From GCA-2730975 sp937893275 (GTDB lineage Bacteria > Verrucomicrobiota > Verrucomicrobiia > Opitutales > Seribacteraceae), in the NCBI GenBank assembly GCA_963968595.1, contig CAXAHJ010000005.1:1-64000 (forward strand): a stretch of DNA of 64,000 bases, written 5' to 3'. The position numbers and the translations under genes were made by a program. Numbering within the stretch: the first letter of the stretch is position 1; the number at the start of each line of letters is the position of its first letter. The notes under the pieces were generated by a model. It was given only the letters and a program-made list of their open reading frames with translations, was not told where the DNA came from and did no database searches. Shown piece by piece: positions 27,078 through 36,177 of the stretch.

Positions 27078-27643
27078 TCCGTTCGGTTTGCGAAAGCGGC
27101 AATTTTTCGGGCAAGGGATCGAGAGGATGTCATCAAAGGTTGCCGAGAAATGGGTGTCTCGGTCACGCTTGACGTCAGGGTGGACGCATTGGAGTTAAAG
27201 AGAGTTTCCTTCAATAGGGATTTCCCACTTGGTGACGAGTTTAAGTGGGCAAGGGCAAAAAGTCTCAATCGAAAACTAGCGGCGAGCACAGTATCGTCGG
27301 ATCGGTAAGCTTCGGGAATTTGATCATAGTCAATAAGGCGAACCGTTAAAATAGCATCCGCATCTTCTTGAGAATTCATAAGCCGAGCCCGTCCTTCACG
27401 AAGGATTTCCTCGCGAAGAGCACGTGACAGTAGAGCTCCGGCCTGTGGTGCGAGTGAATCATTCTGAACGACACGCACATATAGACGATCAAACGAAAGT
27501 TCGCCTGCAGGACCAAGGGCATACTGGCAACCTCCGAGCACAAAGGAAAAGAGAAGGAAAGTTATGCCGGAAAAACGAAAAAAAAGGGAAGTAAAAGATG
27601 CCCAACGATAGCTAGACCCGTTTGCTTGACGGGTGTGGCTCAT
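27071..27643 (-). CDS. LptE-like LPS-assembly lipoprotein
   Basis: The 190-residue protein has a signal (about 24-39, FSGITFLLFSFVLGGC) ending in a good lipobox, LGGC, with the modified cysteine at about residue 39. The mature part (YALGPAGELSFDRLYVRVVQNDSLAPQ...LSRALREEILREG...) follows the pattern of LptE, the lipoprotein plug of the outer-membrane LptD translocon: a short beta strand with a small basic motif, then a helix RALREEI, then DADAILTVRL. The N-terminus seems about 20 residues too long, so a later start is possible. It overlaps the TPR gene upstream by four bases. The assignment rests on pattern and lipobox only. Confidence 0.6.
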   Translation of the reverse strand: MSHTRQANGSSYRWASFTSLFFRFSGITFLLFSFVLGGCQYALGPAGELSFDRLYVRVVQNDSLAPQAGALLSRALREEILREGRARLMNSQEDADAILTVRLIDYDQIPEAYRSDDTVLAASFRLRLFALAHLNSSPSGKSLLKETLFNSNASTLTSSVTETPISRQPLMTSSRSLARKIAAFANRTEW

Positions 27644-28767
27644 TCCTTTCCGCGCAAGTCAGCAATCCGAGCTTTGGCTTCACGAGCTGATTCCGATTCG
27701 GGAGCAACCGTAATAGCTTCTCCATAAAATTGAAGTGCAGGACGAGCTCCTAGCTCTTTCCAGCGCATAATGAAAAACTTGCCGTTTTTCTCGACGAATC
27801 GACCAACGCGAAGTTTGCTCGCCGAAAGCACTTCCCGCATTCGCTGCCGTCCTTCTTCAGCTTTGACCAATCTCTCCTTGGAAGCGGCTAATCTCGCGGC
27901 AAACTCCTCGTTGTTTTCGTGACGTGACATTGGAGGGGGAGTTTCATGAAGGATTAAATAATCTTCGTAAAAATTCAGTGCCTTAAGAGTAGCCCCTTGG
28001 TCGTAATCGGCACCTGCAACCATGGCCTCATGGATGACGGCGAGGTCATAATAAGCTTTTTCACAGTAATGGCTCTCGGGATAAAGGTTCACTAGTCGCT
28101 CGAGGGCATCGATGGCTTCATCGTCTTCACTGTCCTTACGGGCAATTTCGGCTAGTGCAGTGAGTGCTCGTGGAGCGTACTTCGGGCCTCGTGCGAGACG
28201 AGCAATCTCGTTGAGGCGGAGACGATCCTGCTCTCCGCTCCGAAAACGAGGAATAAAGCCCCATTTACGAGGTTGCTTTTCCTTCGCCAATCGTTCGGTG
28301 AGCCTCATAAGGGCTTCGGCAACCTTGTCAAAGTCGTACTCGGTATAGGCTTCAGCGATGAGGCGCAATCGGTCAAACGCCTTGGACCAATCTCCCCGAT
28401 TCTCAAGAATGCGAACTGCACGAAATAAGGCTTCCGGACCGACTTGCACTTCGACGCCATCGCGGGTTAAACGGGCATCGGTTCTGCGTTTCGAGAATTT
28501 GTCATAGAACCCAAGGGCATCCCTTAGGTCACCTTTTATTTCTTCCGCTTCTCCTTGAAGAAACCATTCCTTTGCTTGTTCGAATTCGATGGGATTACGG
28601 TTTTTCACAAAAATACCAGTGCCTGGAAAGAGGTAATTCTTTTCGTCGTGTTGCTGTCGCCAAGTTCCAGGGGAACGGCGACGGTAATCTCCTGGCGAGG
28701 CAGCCCAAAGATCAGTTCCCAGTGAAACAAGTAGTAAAAGAATCGGTGCAAGGCGTAATAAGTTCAT
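27640..28767 (-). CDS. exported TPR protein, BamD/YbgF-like
   Basis: The 375-residue protein has a cleavable signal (residues 1-23, LLRLAPILLLLVSLGTDLWA) without a clear lipobox and then a tetratricopeptide-repeat array, e.g. EQAKEWFLQGEAEEIKGDLRDALGFY split over residues 63-88, IDALERLVNLYPESHYCEKAYYDLA and ALNFYEDYLILHE. BamD of the outer-membrane assembly machine is shorter and lipidated, so BamD-like is only a structural label. Its position between fabH and an LptE-like gene supports an outer-membrane assembly role. The next gene starts within its stop (four-base overlap). Confidence 0.6.
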   Translation of the reverse strand: MNLLRLAPILLLLVSLGTDLWAASPGDYRRRSPGTWRQQHDEKNYLFPGTGIFVKNRNPIEFEQAKEWFLQGEAEEIKGDLRDALGFYDKFSKRRTDARLTRDGVEVQVGPEALFRAVRILENRGDWSKAFDRLRLIAEAYTEYDFDKVAEALMRLTERLAKEKQPRKWGFIPRFRSGEQDRLRLNEIARLARGPKYAPRALTALAEIARKDSEDDEAIDALERLVNLYPESHYCEKAYYDLAVIHEAMVAGADYDQGATLKALNFYEDYLILHETPPPMSRHENNEEFAARLAASKERLVKAEEGRQRMREVLSASKLRVGRFVEKNGKFFIMRWKELGARPALQFYGEAITVAPESESAREAKARIADLRGKE

Positions 28768-28787
28768 TTTCGTTAAGATTAGTTATG

Positions 28788-29780
28788 CTAAAAGCGTAAA
28801 ATGGCCGAAGCCCAAGTCAAGCCTGCTCCAAAGGCAACCAAAAGACCAATTTCACCGGATTTAAAAATACCAGCGCGCCTAGCTTCGTCCATTGCGATAG
28901 GAATAGATGCCGCAGAAGTATTACCGTATTTCTCGAGATTGCAGTAAAACTTGTCCATCGGTATGGAAAGGCGTTGAGAAAGGCTTTCAACGATTCTTCG
29001 GTTTGCCTGATGAGGTATGACGTGGTCAACATCATCGGGAGTCAACCCGTGTCTTTCCAAAAGAGTCCGTCCGGCATCTTCCATCACGCGTACAGCGTTC
29101 TTGAAAATCTCTCGCCCGTTCATCTTGAGAAAATGTTCCCGTCCTTGAATAGTTTTTTCCGAGGCCGGCTTGGAGGAACCGCCCGCAGGTTGACAAAGTA
29201 AAGACGGATTGGTTCCGTCCGCTCCGCATAAAAAACCTTCGAGTCGAGGTCCCTCGCCATTGACTCCCAAAACGGCTGCGCCGGCGCCATCACCAAAAAG
29301 CACGCATGTGGAACGGTCTTCCCAATCAATAATACTCGAAAGTTTTTCCGCTCCCACGACTAGAGCTTTTTTGTACCGACCTGAACGAAGAAGACCGTCG
29401 GCGACGTCGAGAGCGTACACAAAACCCGAGCAAGCAGCTTCCAAATCGAAGCAACAGACATTTCGAAGACCAAGTTTATGTTGCAGAAGGCATGCCGTCG
29501 AGGGGAAGGCCATATCAGGGGTAATTGTAGCCACAACAACAAGATCAATTTCCTCAGGCGATGCATCGGCATCCTTTAATGCATTTTGGGCAGCGTGCAG
29601 GGCAAGATCACTGGTGGTTTCTTCATCTGAAGCGATTCTTCGCTCACTTATCCCGGTCCGTGAAAAAATCCAATCATCGCTAGTATCCACTCTCTTGCTC
29701 AGTTCCAAGTTGGTAAGGCGATTTGCGGGGGCATGGGAACCAAGACCCAGCATTACGATGGCGGAAGAATCGGAAATCAT
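28788..29780 (-). CDS. fabH: beta-ketoacyl-ACP synthase III
   Basis: FabH (330 residues) starts fatty-acid chains by condensing acetyl-CoA with malonyl-ACP. The catalytic triad is visible: Cys in EAACSGF, His in IPHQANRR and Asn in KYGNTSAAS. The GDGAGAAVLG nucleotide-like loop is present. The ATG at 29780 is preferred; a TTG at 29795, which overlaps plsX, would add five residues. It follows plsX in the classical rpmF-plsX-fabH order. Confidence 0.95.
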   Translation of the reverse strand: MISDSSAIVMLGLGSHAPANRLTNLELSKRVDTSDDWIFSRTGISERRIASDEETTSDLALHAAQNALKDADASPEEIDLVVVATITPDMAFPSTACLLQHKLGLRNVCCFDLEAACSGFVYALDVADGLLRSGRYKKALVVGAEKLSSIIDWEDRSTCVLFGDGAGAAVLGVNGEGPRLEGFLCGADGTNPSLLCQPAGGSSKPASEKTIQGREHFLKMNGREIFKNAVRVMEDAGRTLLERHGLTPDDVDHVIPHQANRRIVESLSQRLSIPMDKFYCNLEKYGNTSAASIPIAMDEARRAGIFKSGEIGLLVAFGAGLTWASAILRF

Positions 29781-29787
29781 TAAAGAA

Positions 29788-30855
29788 TCACTCAACTGAG
29801 TATCCGGATGCCTCCGGACGTAGGATTTCGTTTGCAGAGGTTATGTCAGCAAGAACTTGGGTGATCATGTCGCATTGAACCAGGTCGAGGGCAATTTTGA
29901 TGGCGCCACATACGTGGCGTCTGTTTGATGATCCATGCGCCTTTATTACATGTTTGCGAAGACCTAACAACGGAGCCCCCCCAAACTGTTCGGGATTGAT
30001 TCTTTGCTTGAGGCTGCGGAACGCTCCCTTTGAAAGCAATGCCCCGGTTTTCCGCAAGGCGTTACGGCGTAATTCCTCATCAAGAAAACTACCGATCAAC
30101 TTACTTAAAGACTCACAGGCTTTCAATACTATATTTCCCACAAAACCATCACACACAACGACATCCACTATGTTTTCGAAAATCTGAAACCCCTCGATGA
30201 GGCCAGCGTAGTTTAAAATGCTGCCGTTGATGCTTTTGAGCATCTCGTGCGTCTCGTGAATTAGTTCGTTTCCCTTGCCTTCTTCGGTTCCGATTGTAAG
30301 GAGTCCTACTCGGGGTCGCACCAAACCTAAGGCAACCCGAGCATAGTTTGATCCAAGAATGGCATTCTGAGCCACGTGTATGGGTTTAGGGTGCGGGTTA
30401 GCTCCTGCATCAAGCAATGTGAAGTAGCGCTCACGACCTGGCCAAATCGTACAGAGTGCCGGTCGCTCAACACCATCAAGAGTGCGAAGCCGGATAGATC
30501 CACCCGCCATAAGGCATCCCGTATTGCCGCAACTCAACAAAGCATCCGCTTCATTCTCCTTCACCATCTCTAAAGCCCGAGCCATGGAAGAATCCTTTTT
30601 CTGCTTAATGCCTGCAATGGGCTTTTCGCCCATGGCAATAATTTCCGAGGCATGACGCATCTCCACATTCGCTGATTTCAAACGAGGCTTATTTTCAATC
30701 ATCGGACCCAAGACGTCTTCCTGCCCTACCACTACAAATCTGGCACTGCGAGGAGCTTCTTCCACTGCAAGCACAAGACCCTCGAGAATTTCATCAGGTC
30801 CTTCATCGCTGCCCATCGCATCGATGGCCAACGTAACTCTAGCCTCGGACGTCAC
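29788..30855 (-). CDS. plsX: phosphate acyltransferase PlsX
   Basis: PlsX (355 residues) converts acyl-ACP to acyl-phosphate for phospholipid synthesis. The N-terminal AIDAMGSDEGP motif, the SCGNTGCLMAGG-type loop and VCDGFVGNIVLKACE are intact. It lies 24 bases after rpmF and directly before fabH, in the operon order common to many bacteria. Confidence 0.95.
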   Translation of the reverse strand: MTSEARVTLAIDAMGSDEGPDEILEGLVLAVEEAPRSARFVVVGQEDVLGPMIENKPRLKSANVEMRHASEIIAMGEKPIAGIKQKKDSSMARALEMVKENEADALLSCGNTGCLMAGGSIRLRTLDGVERPALCTIWPGRERYFTLLDAGANPHPKPIHVAQNAILGSNYARVALGLVRPRVGLLTIGTEEGKGNELIHETHEMLKSINGSILNYAGLIEGFQIFENIVDVVVCDGFVGNIVLKACESLSKLIGSFLDEELRRNALRKTGALLSKGAFRSLKQRINPEQFGGAPLLGLRKHVIKAHGSSNRRHVCGAIKIALDLVQCDMITQVLADITSANEILRPEASGYSVE

Positions 30856-30879
30856 TACACCGAAGCGGCCGAAAACGGC

Positions 30880-31056
30880 TTATAGTTCGAGATCGAGAAC
30901 TTGTCGTCCGCGATACTGTCCCGTTTCCGGGTTCACACGGTGAGGACGGATAACGGAACCGTCCGCGTCCTTGGCAAGCTGTGGTGCGGTGAAACGATTA
31001 GCTCCACGCCTTTTACGGCTACGTTGCTTGGAGTGTTTGCGCTTTGGTTGGCCCAT
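30880..31056 (-). CDS. rpmF: 50S ribosomal protein L32
   Basis: A 58-residue frame reads from an ATG at 31056 to a TAA at 30880. The N-terminus MGQPKRKHSKQRSRKRRG is the basic tail typical of L32, followed by a short APQLAKD...RPHRVNP segment. It lacks the cysteines of zinc-binding L32 forms. The position directly before plsX is the classical rpmF-plsX-fabH arrangement. It was found by direct translation of the 293-base gap between plsX and uppP. Confidence 0.9.
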   Translation of the reverse strand: MGQPKRKHSKQRSRKRRGANRFTAPQLAKDADGSVIRPHRVNPETGQYRGRQVLDLEL

Positions 31057-31148
31057 GGTGGATGGAATTGGTAGGTATTAAAAGTCTGCTTCGTCTTTGA
31101 AAACATTCTTATAAAATCACTTCATGGCCCGTCAGTCAAGCTCACGAA

Positions 31149-32102
31149 CTAAACCAGCATGTCCATTCCAATCATCGCAAAAATAACAGCTGCGAGCACG
31201 ATTCGATACCAAGCAAACAGGGCTAATCCTCGTCGAGAAAGGAAACCGACCAACCACCGAACGGCTAAGGCTGCGGAAACGCCTGCAACGAGACAACCCA
31301 ATAAAACAGGGCCAAGTTCAAGGTGCTCAACCATTTCGCCACCTCTGGTAACTGTCTTGTAGCCTGCCGCAGCCGTCAAAGTAACCAGTCCGAGCAAAAA
31401 ACTGAATTCCGCAGCTTTCGCAGGACGCAATCCCACCAGATACCCACCCACGATAGTCATCATGGAACGACTTGTGCCCGGCCACATCGCCACGCATTGC
31501 AGGAGACCAATGAGAAAGGCTCCAGCTGGTCGCATATTACTAAGCTCCGTCGATGCACCGGAGGCGTCAACTCGTTCGCGGTTGGCTCTCATTCGCTCGG
31601 CAGCGAACATAAGGGCAGCCCCGCCAAGCAAAGCAATCGCCACAGGTAATGCCCCGAAAAGTTTTTGCTCGATGATTTCATCGAGAAAAGGGCCGATTGC
31701 AGCTGCGGGTAAAAACGCCAACAATACATTGCGAGCCAGAGCTCGTCCACGAGGATCAAGTCCAAGCAAGCCCAAGCCCATAGCCCAGACATCTCTCCAA
31801 TACAATAACGCAACTGCAAGAATAGCTCCGGCCTGTATCACTATCAAATACGCATTTAAGGCTGACTGAACTTCCTCCTCATTTGCTTTGCCCATCCATT
31901 CTTTAGTTAGAATCAAATGGCCGGTAGAAGAAACTGGCAAAAATTCCGTAATACCTTCTACCAAACCATAAACCAACGCATCGCCGTAATCCAAAGCCGA
32001 GTGCTGATCCGAATTCACTATAGTGGAATTATTCTCAACGCTGAAGACAGGCGTCGCCATTCCAAGTACAAAGAAAAATAAGATTCCAAGAAAACTTCGC
32101 AT
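31149..32102 (-). CDS. uppP: undecaprenyl-diphosphatase UppP (BacA)
   Basis: The 317-residue membrane enzyme regenerates undecaprenyl phosphate for wall and polysaccharide synthesis. Both signatures are intact: EGITEFLPVSSTGHL and GTSRSMMTIVGG. About eight membrane helices follow. It carries an extra N-terminal segment of about 40 residues, MRSFLGILFFFVLGMATPVFS and more, which looks like a cleavable signal and is absent from E. coli UppP. The ATG at 32102 begins this signal; the longer open frame overlaps the trpD start region and is not supported. Divergent from trpD. Confidence 0.93.
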   Translation of the reverse strand: MRSFLGILFFFVLGMATPVFSVENNSTIVNSDQHSALDYGDALVYGLVEGITEFLPVSSTGHLILTKEWMGKANEEEVQSALNAYLIVIQAGAILAVALLYWRDVWAMGLGLLGLDPRGRALARNVLLAFLPAAAIGPFLDEIIEQKLFGALPVAIALLGGAALMFAAERMRANRERVDASGASTELSNMRPAGAFLIGLLQCVAMWPGTSRSMMTIVGGYLVGLRPAKAAEFSFLLGLVTLTAAAGYKTVTRGGEMVEHLELGPVLLGCLVAGVSAALAVRWLVGFLSRRGLALFAWYRIVLAAVIFAMIGMDMLV

Positions 32103-32214
32103 CCTGTAAAGCTTCAAGCGACTTTTGACCTTCCGTGGCAAGATGGAAAATTGCAAGTCTTGGCAAAACGGCAATCCATCTGTTATGCTTGTGACCATTC
32201 GAACTCCAATCAAT

Positions 32215-33288
32215 ATGTCGATTGAAATGACTGAAACGACTCTAAACAATTATTCCGCCAAAGCTGAATCGGGCAATGACCTGGACGAGACTGAGATTGA
32301 GGCTGCCTCGGACCTTCTCGCTTCCCCTTACCCAGATGCCGTGGACAAAGAACGTTTCCTTTTGGCACTTGCAGATAAAGGCGAATCTTCCGAGGAGGTC
32401 GCCGCGTTTGCATCTAGGTTTCGAGAATTGGCGAGAGATCCGGGACTTAGCAGTTTAGCAAAGGCAGCCATTGATGTCTGCGGCACGGGCGGAGACAAGT
32501 CCGGCAGTTTCAATATATCTACTTTCGTTGCCTTTATTCTTTCCGCCGGAGGTGTTCCCGTACTCAAACACGGGAACCGTTCTATTACGTCGAAATGTGG
32601 AAGCGCAGACCTCCTGGAAGGTGTTGGGATTGATCTCACTCCGTCACCTGCCACCCTGATTGCCGCAGCAGAGGAATTGAACTTCACTTTCTTTTTCGCC
32701 CCAAATTTCCATCCGGCATTCAAGGAAATTATGCCTGTCAGGCAAACCCTTGCCAGTAAAGGCCGAAGAACCGTATTCAACCTCTTGGGCCCTCTAATTA
32801 ACCCGGCCCAACCCGCCTTTCAACTATTAGGAGTTTTTTCGCCGAATTTAGTAGTGCCGATGGCGTCCACTCTGAACGCTCTCGGATTACGCCGAGGGCT
32901 TGTAGTCCATGGGAAACTCGACGAAGGGCAAGGAATGGATGAAATATCCTGTGCTGGCAAAAACCTTGCTGCTGGATTCGGAGAACTTGCTGATGTTCGC
33001 CAGGAGAACTGGGAGCCGGAGTCTTTTGGGTTACCGCACTGCGATGAATCCGAATTGAAAGGCGGTGATCTTTCGGACAATTTGAAAATTCTAGATGATT
33101 TACTATGTGGCCGTGCGCCCGAGGGTCTGTTATCCACCATCGCCGCAAACGCTGGCGCCGCCTTTTACATTTCGGAGAAAGCTGCAGATGTTCGTGAAGG
33201 GGCGATCATAGCGAAAGAGCTGATTTTGGGGGGACGGGTTCGGAGCTGGTTGCAAAAAGCTCAGGAGTTTTACGCCGACCATGACTGA
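32215..33288 (+). CDS. trpD: anthranilate phosphoribosyltransferase
   Basis: The enzyme (about 357 residues) joins anthranilate and PRPP in tryptophan synthesis. Motifs are CGTGGDKSGSFNIST for PRPP binding, KHGNRSITSKCGSADLLEGVG and LLGPLINPAQP. It is slightly longer than usual at the N-terminus, where residues 1-25 are not conserved; the ATG at 32227 is an alternative start. No other trp gene is in the window, and it overlaps glmM by eight bases, so it is outside a classical trp operon. A TrpD2-type paralogue is less likely because all PRPP motifs are present. Confidence 0.88.
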   Translation: MSIEMTETTLNNYSAKAESGNDLDETEIEAASDLLASPYPDAVDKERFLLALADKGESSEEVAAFASRFRELARDPGLSSLAKAAIDVCGTGGDKSGSFNISTFVAFILSAGGVPVLKHGNRSITSKCGSADLLEGVGIDLTPSPATLIAAAEELNFTFFFAPNFHPAFKEIMPVRQTLASKGRRTVFNLLGPLINPAQPAFQLLGVFSPNLVVPMASTLNALGLRRGLVVHGKLDEGQGMDEISCAGKNLAAGFGELADVRQENWEPESFGLPHCDESELKGGDLSDNLKILDDLLCGRAPEGLLSTIAANAGAAFYISEKAADVREGAIIAKELILGGRVRSWLQKAQEFYADHD

Positions 33289-34642
33289 GATCGTTAATCA
33301 CCGTTTTTTCGGAACTGACGGCATTCGCGGCAAAGTTGGCGGATCTTGTATCAATCAAAAATTTGCCTATCGCCTTGGGTTGGCCATAGGTAGTTTTCTC
33401 GACCGGAAAGACGAGCATGGTGCTACCGTCCTTATAGGTCGGGACACGCGACCATCGGGCGAAGAACTGGCTTCGGCTATCGCATCCGGCCTTTTCAATA
33501 GCGGTTTTTCTCCAATGTTGGCGGGAGTGTTGCCCACACCAGCTCTTGCCCATGCGTTAGTCGTGAGCGAAATGCGATTTGGCATTATGATCACGGCTTC
33601 ACATAATCCAGCGTCCGATAATGGTTTCAAGCTTTTTGACCATATGGGCTCCAAACTGTCAAAGGATCAGGAATTGGCCATCGAGGAGCAAATCCTCAGG
33701 GCCTCTGAAGTTCAGGTCGCGGACGAAGGATTATTAGCCAAGTCCTTTCCCCGTCTAGACACTCTATCCAGTTACCGAGACCAGATCTTGGGCATGTTGT
33801 CGGAAAACGCTCTTAGCGATTTTAGAATCGTGGCTGACCTCTCTAACGGCGCAACTGCAGTCACTACGCCCGAAGTCCTAAGAAAATTGGGCGCTGAGGT
33901 AATTACAATTGCGGCTGGTGAAGGTGCCATAAATCATGGGGTCGGAAGCGAACATCCAAAGGTACTTGCTGAAAAAGTACAGGCAACGCAAGCCGACATA
34001 GGCCTAGCCCACGACGGCGATGGCGACCGCGTGATCCTATGCGATAACCAAGGGGAAGTCGTCCATGGCGATAAACTCCTTGGTCTCCTCGCCTTGCATG
34101 CAAAAAGAAAAGGCAAGCTTTCGGACAGTGTCCTTGTTGCCACAGTTCAGAGTAATTCTGGTCTGGAACGCAGTCTGAATAATTTGGATGTCCGTCTTGC
34201 TCGTTCAGAGGTTGGCGATCGCAATGTGGCAGAGCTTATGAGAGAGCTTGGCGCCAACTTAGGGGGGGAATCCTCGGGTCATATTATTTCCAGTGATCAC
34301 CTTCCGACGGGTGACGGGTTACTCAGTTTTCTTCTTGCATCGCAAGCCGTGCTTGAAACGAATTCCCCGTTATCGGTTCTTGCGGATGAAATCGATCTCG
34401 CTCCAAGCATTGAGGACGCTTTCCGCGTTCTAGAGAAAACTCCTTTCGAATCATTGCCCGAGCTGATGGAAATCGTGACTCGTGAAGAACAAATTTTAGG
34501 AAAAGAAGGGCGAGTCCTTCTTCGTTACTCTGGGACCGAACTTAAAATTCGTTTACTTGTGGAGGCTCTCGATTCAAACCAAGCTGAAGATGTTTTTCAT
34601 ACATTGGAACAAGCTTTACGAAAAGCATTGAAATTTACGTAA
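33281..34642 (+). CDS. glmM: phosphoglucosamine mutase
   Basis: The 453-residue GlmM converts glucosamine-6-phosphate to glucosamine-1-phosphate, feeding UDP-GlcNAc synthesis. The catalytic serine loop TASHNP has Ser107, the metal loop is HDGDGDR, the sugar loop is GGESSGHI and the phosphate loop is RYSGTE. The N-terminal FGTDGIRG is typical of GlmM rather than of phosphomannomutases. It overlaps trpD by eight bases. Confidence 0.93.
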   Translation: MTEIVNHRFFGTDGIRGKVGGSCINQKFAYRLGLAIGSFLDRKDEHGATVLIGRDTRPSGEELASAIASGLFNSGFSPMLAGVLPTPALAHALVVSEMRFGIMITASHNPASDNGFKLFDHMGSKLSKDQELAIEEQILRASEVQVADEGLLAKSFPRLDTLSSYRDQILGMLSENALSDFRIVADLSNGATAVTTPEVLRKLGAEVITIAAGEGAINHGVGSEHPKVLAEKVQATQADIGLAHDGDGDRVILCDNQGEVVHGDKLLGLLALHAKRKGKLSDSVLVATVQSNSGLERSLNNLDVRLARSEVGDRNVAELMRELGANLGGESSGHIISSDHLPTGDGLLSFLLASQAVLETNSPLSVLADEIDLAPSIEDAFRVLEKTPFESLPELMEIVTREEQILGKEGRVLLRYSGTELKIRLLVEALDSNQAEDVFHTLEQALRKALKFT

Positions 34643-34702
34643 AACTTGGTGCTATAGAACTTTTGGCTAACTCAGTTTAGCTCTGAAACCTAATTTTTAA
34701 AA

Positions 34703-36106
34703 TTGATTGAGGAAACTTCCATCGCGGATTTGGATCCCCGGCAAATCAAACAGCTCCAAGCTGCGGAGACTGCTGAAAGAACCAACCCATCCTACGCACT
34801 GGAAATCTATGGTTCTGTCCTTAGGCAAGTCCCCGGCTGTCTCGAACTTCGAAAAAAGCTTCGTCTCTTGCAAATCAAGGTTACCGGTAGCAATACCAAA
34901 GGTTTTTCCAAGCTCTTGGGCAAAGTAACTGCTGCTCCTTTCCGAATGGGCAACAAGGCCGAAAAAGATCCTGAAGGCTCCTTGGTTAAGGCAGAGGAAC
35001 TTATTGCCAAGAATCCTGGCAATGTGATCGCCCACCAGTTGCTGGCTGATGCCGCCGCCAACCTCGAGATGCACAAAACCGTGATATTTGCCTATGAAAC
35101 CGTCTACAAGCTGGAACCCGAAAATATCTCAAACCTCAAAGACTTAGGTCGTTCCTACCTAGTTATAGGCGACACGGAAAACGCGATTAAGACTGGCAAC
35201 GCCATCTTGAGCAAAAGCCCTGGTGACGGCGAAGCAGAGGATCTTATGAAGAAAGCGTCCGTTGCCATTGCAATGCACAAGGGCAAGTGGGAGGAATCCG
35301 AAGACTACCGAGCTCAGCTAAAAGACGAAAAAGAAGCTCAATCTCTTGAACAAGCAAGCAAGTCCGTTAACGACGCCAAAGGCCTCGAAGACCTTATTCA
35401 GCAAACATACGAAGAACTGCAGGCTCAGCCCGAAAACTTAAACAACTATCGCCAACTCAGCGATCTCTATCATCGGTCAGGAGATCTCGAAAACGCCATA
35501 GCGTGGATTCAGGAGGCCCGCAAGCACGAGGCAGGCCAATCGGATGTTTCGCTCGAAAAAAAGGAGCGGGGGCTAACCCTCGAATACTACGATGATTCCA
35601 TTGATCAATGGAGAGCAGCCCTCGCCGCCGAACCCGAAAATGCTGACAATCAATCCGGATTAGACCAAACGATCGCCGCAAAAGCCGAATATCATCGAGC
35701 GCAAATTGAATCTCTCGTCGAGCGATACCCAAACGATTACGGTTATCGCTATGAACTCGGTCGCCTGCTTTACGACGAAGCGGATTACGATGGCGCGATA
35801 TCTCAATTTCAGCTCGCTCAACGAAACGCCAACGTACGTCTCGATTCAATTATGTATCTTGGCCGTGCCTACCGAAGCAAAAATTTCTTTGATATGGCGA
35901 TTGAACAGTTCAGTGCATTGAAAGAGGAATTGCAAGTTATGGACGACCGAAAAAAGCAAGCGGTCTACGAACTCGGTTGTTGTCTCGAGGCAATGGAAAA
36001 ACACGATGCGGCAATCGAGGAATTCAAGTTGGTGTATTCTGCTGATATCTCTTATCGTGACGTCTCACAAAAAATCGACGCCTTTTATTCATCAAAACAA
36101 AGCTAA
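34703..36106 (+). CDS. cytoplasmic TPR-repeat protein of unknown role
   Basis: The 467-residue protein has no signal or membrane segment and is built of tetratricopeptide-like helices, e.g. NVIAHQLLADAAANLEMHKT, NISNLKDLGRSYLVIGDTEN and YELGRLLYDEADYDGAISQF. The middle (about 190-250) is rich in charged residues and may be coiled coil. The first codon may be a TTG at 34703, or an in-frame TTG at 34730; neither has a strong ribosome site, so the exact start is uncertain. It follows glmM by 60 bases. Conserved TPR proteins next to glmM are seen in Verrucomicrobia but their function is not known to me. Confidence 0.7.
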   Translation: MIEETSIADLDPRQIKQLQAAETAERTNPSYALEIYGSVLRQVPGCLELRKKLRLLQIKVTGSNTKGFSKLLGKVTAAPFRMGNKAEKDPEGSLVKAEELIAKNPGNVIAHQLLADAAANLEMHKTVIFAYETVYKLEPENISNLKDLGRSYLVIGDTENAIKTGNAILSKSPGDGEAEDLMKKASVAIAMHKGKWEESEDYRAQLKDEKEAQSLEQASKSVNDAKGLEDLIQQTYEELQAQPENLNNYRQLSDLYHRSGDLENAIAWIQEARKHEAGQSDVSLEKKERGLTLEYYDDSIDQWRAALAAEPENADNQSGLDQTIAAKAEYHRAQIESLVERYPNDYGYRYELGRLLYDEADYDGAISQFQLAQRNANVRLDSIMYLGRAYRSKNFFDMAIEQFSALKEELQVMDDRKKQAVYELGCCLEAMEKHDAAIEEFKLVYSADISYRDVSQKIDAFYSSKQS

Positions 36107-36177
36107 GCTCTCAAGGTGCTTCGTTTCGTTTGTTCAGTCAGTAGAAGTTCTGGTTTATCAGGTGGTGCCTTGAACAA

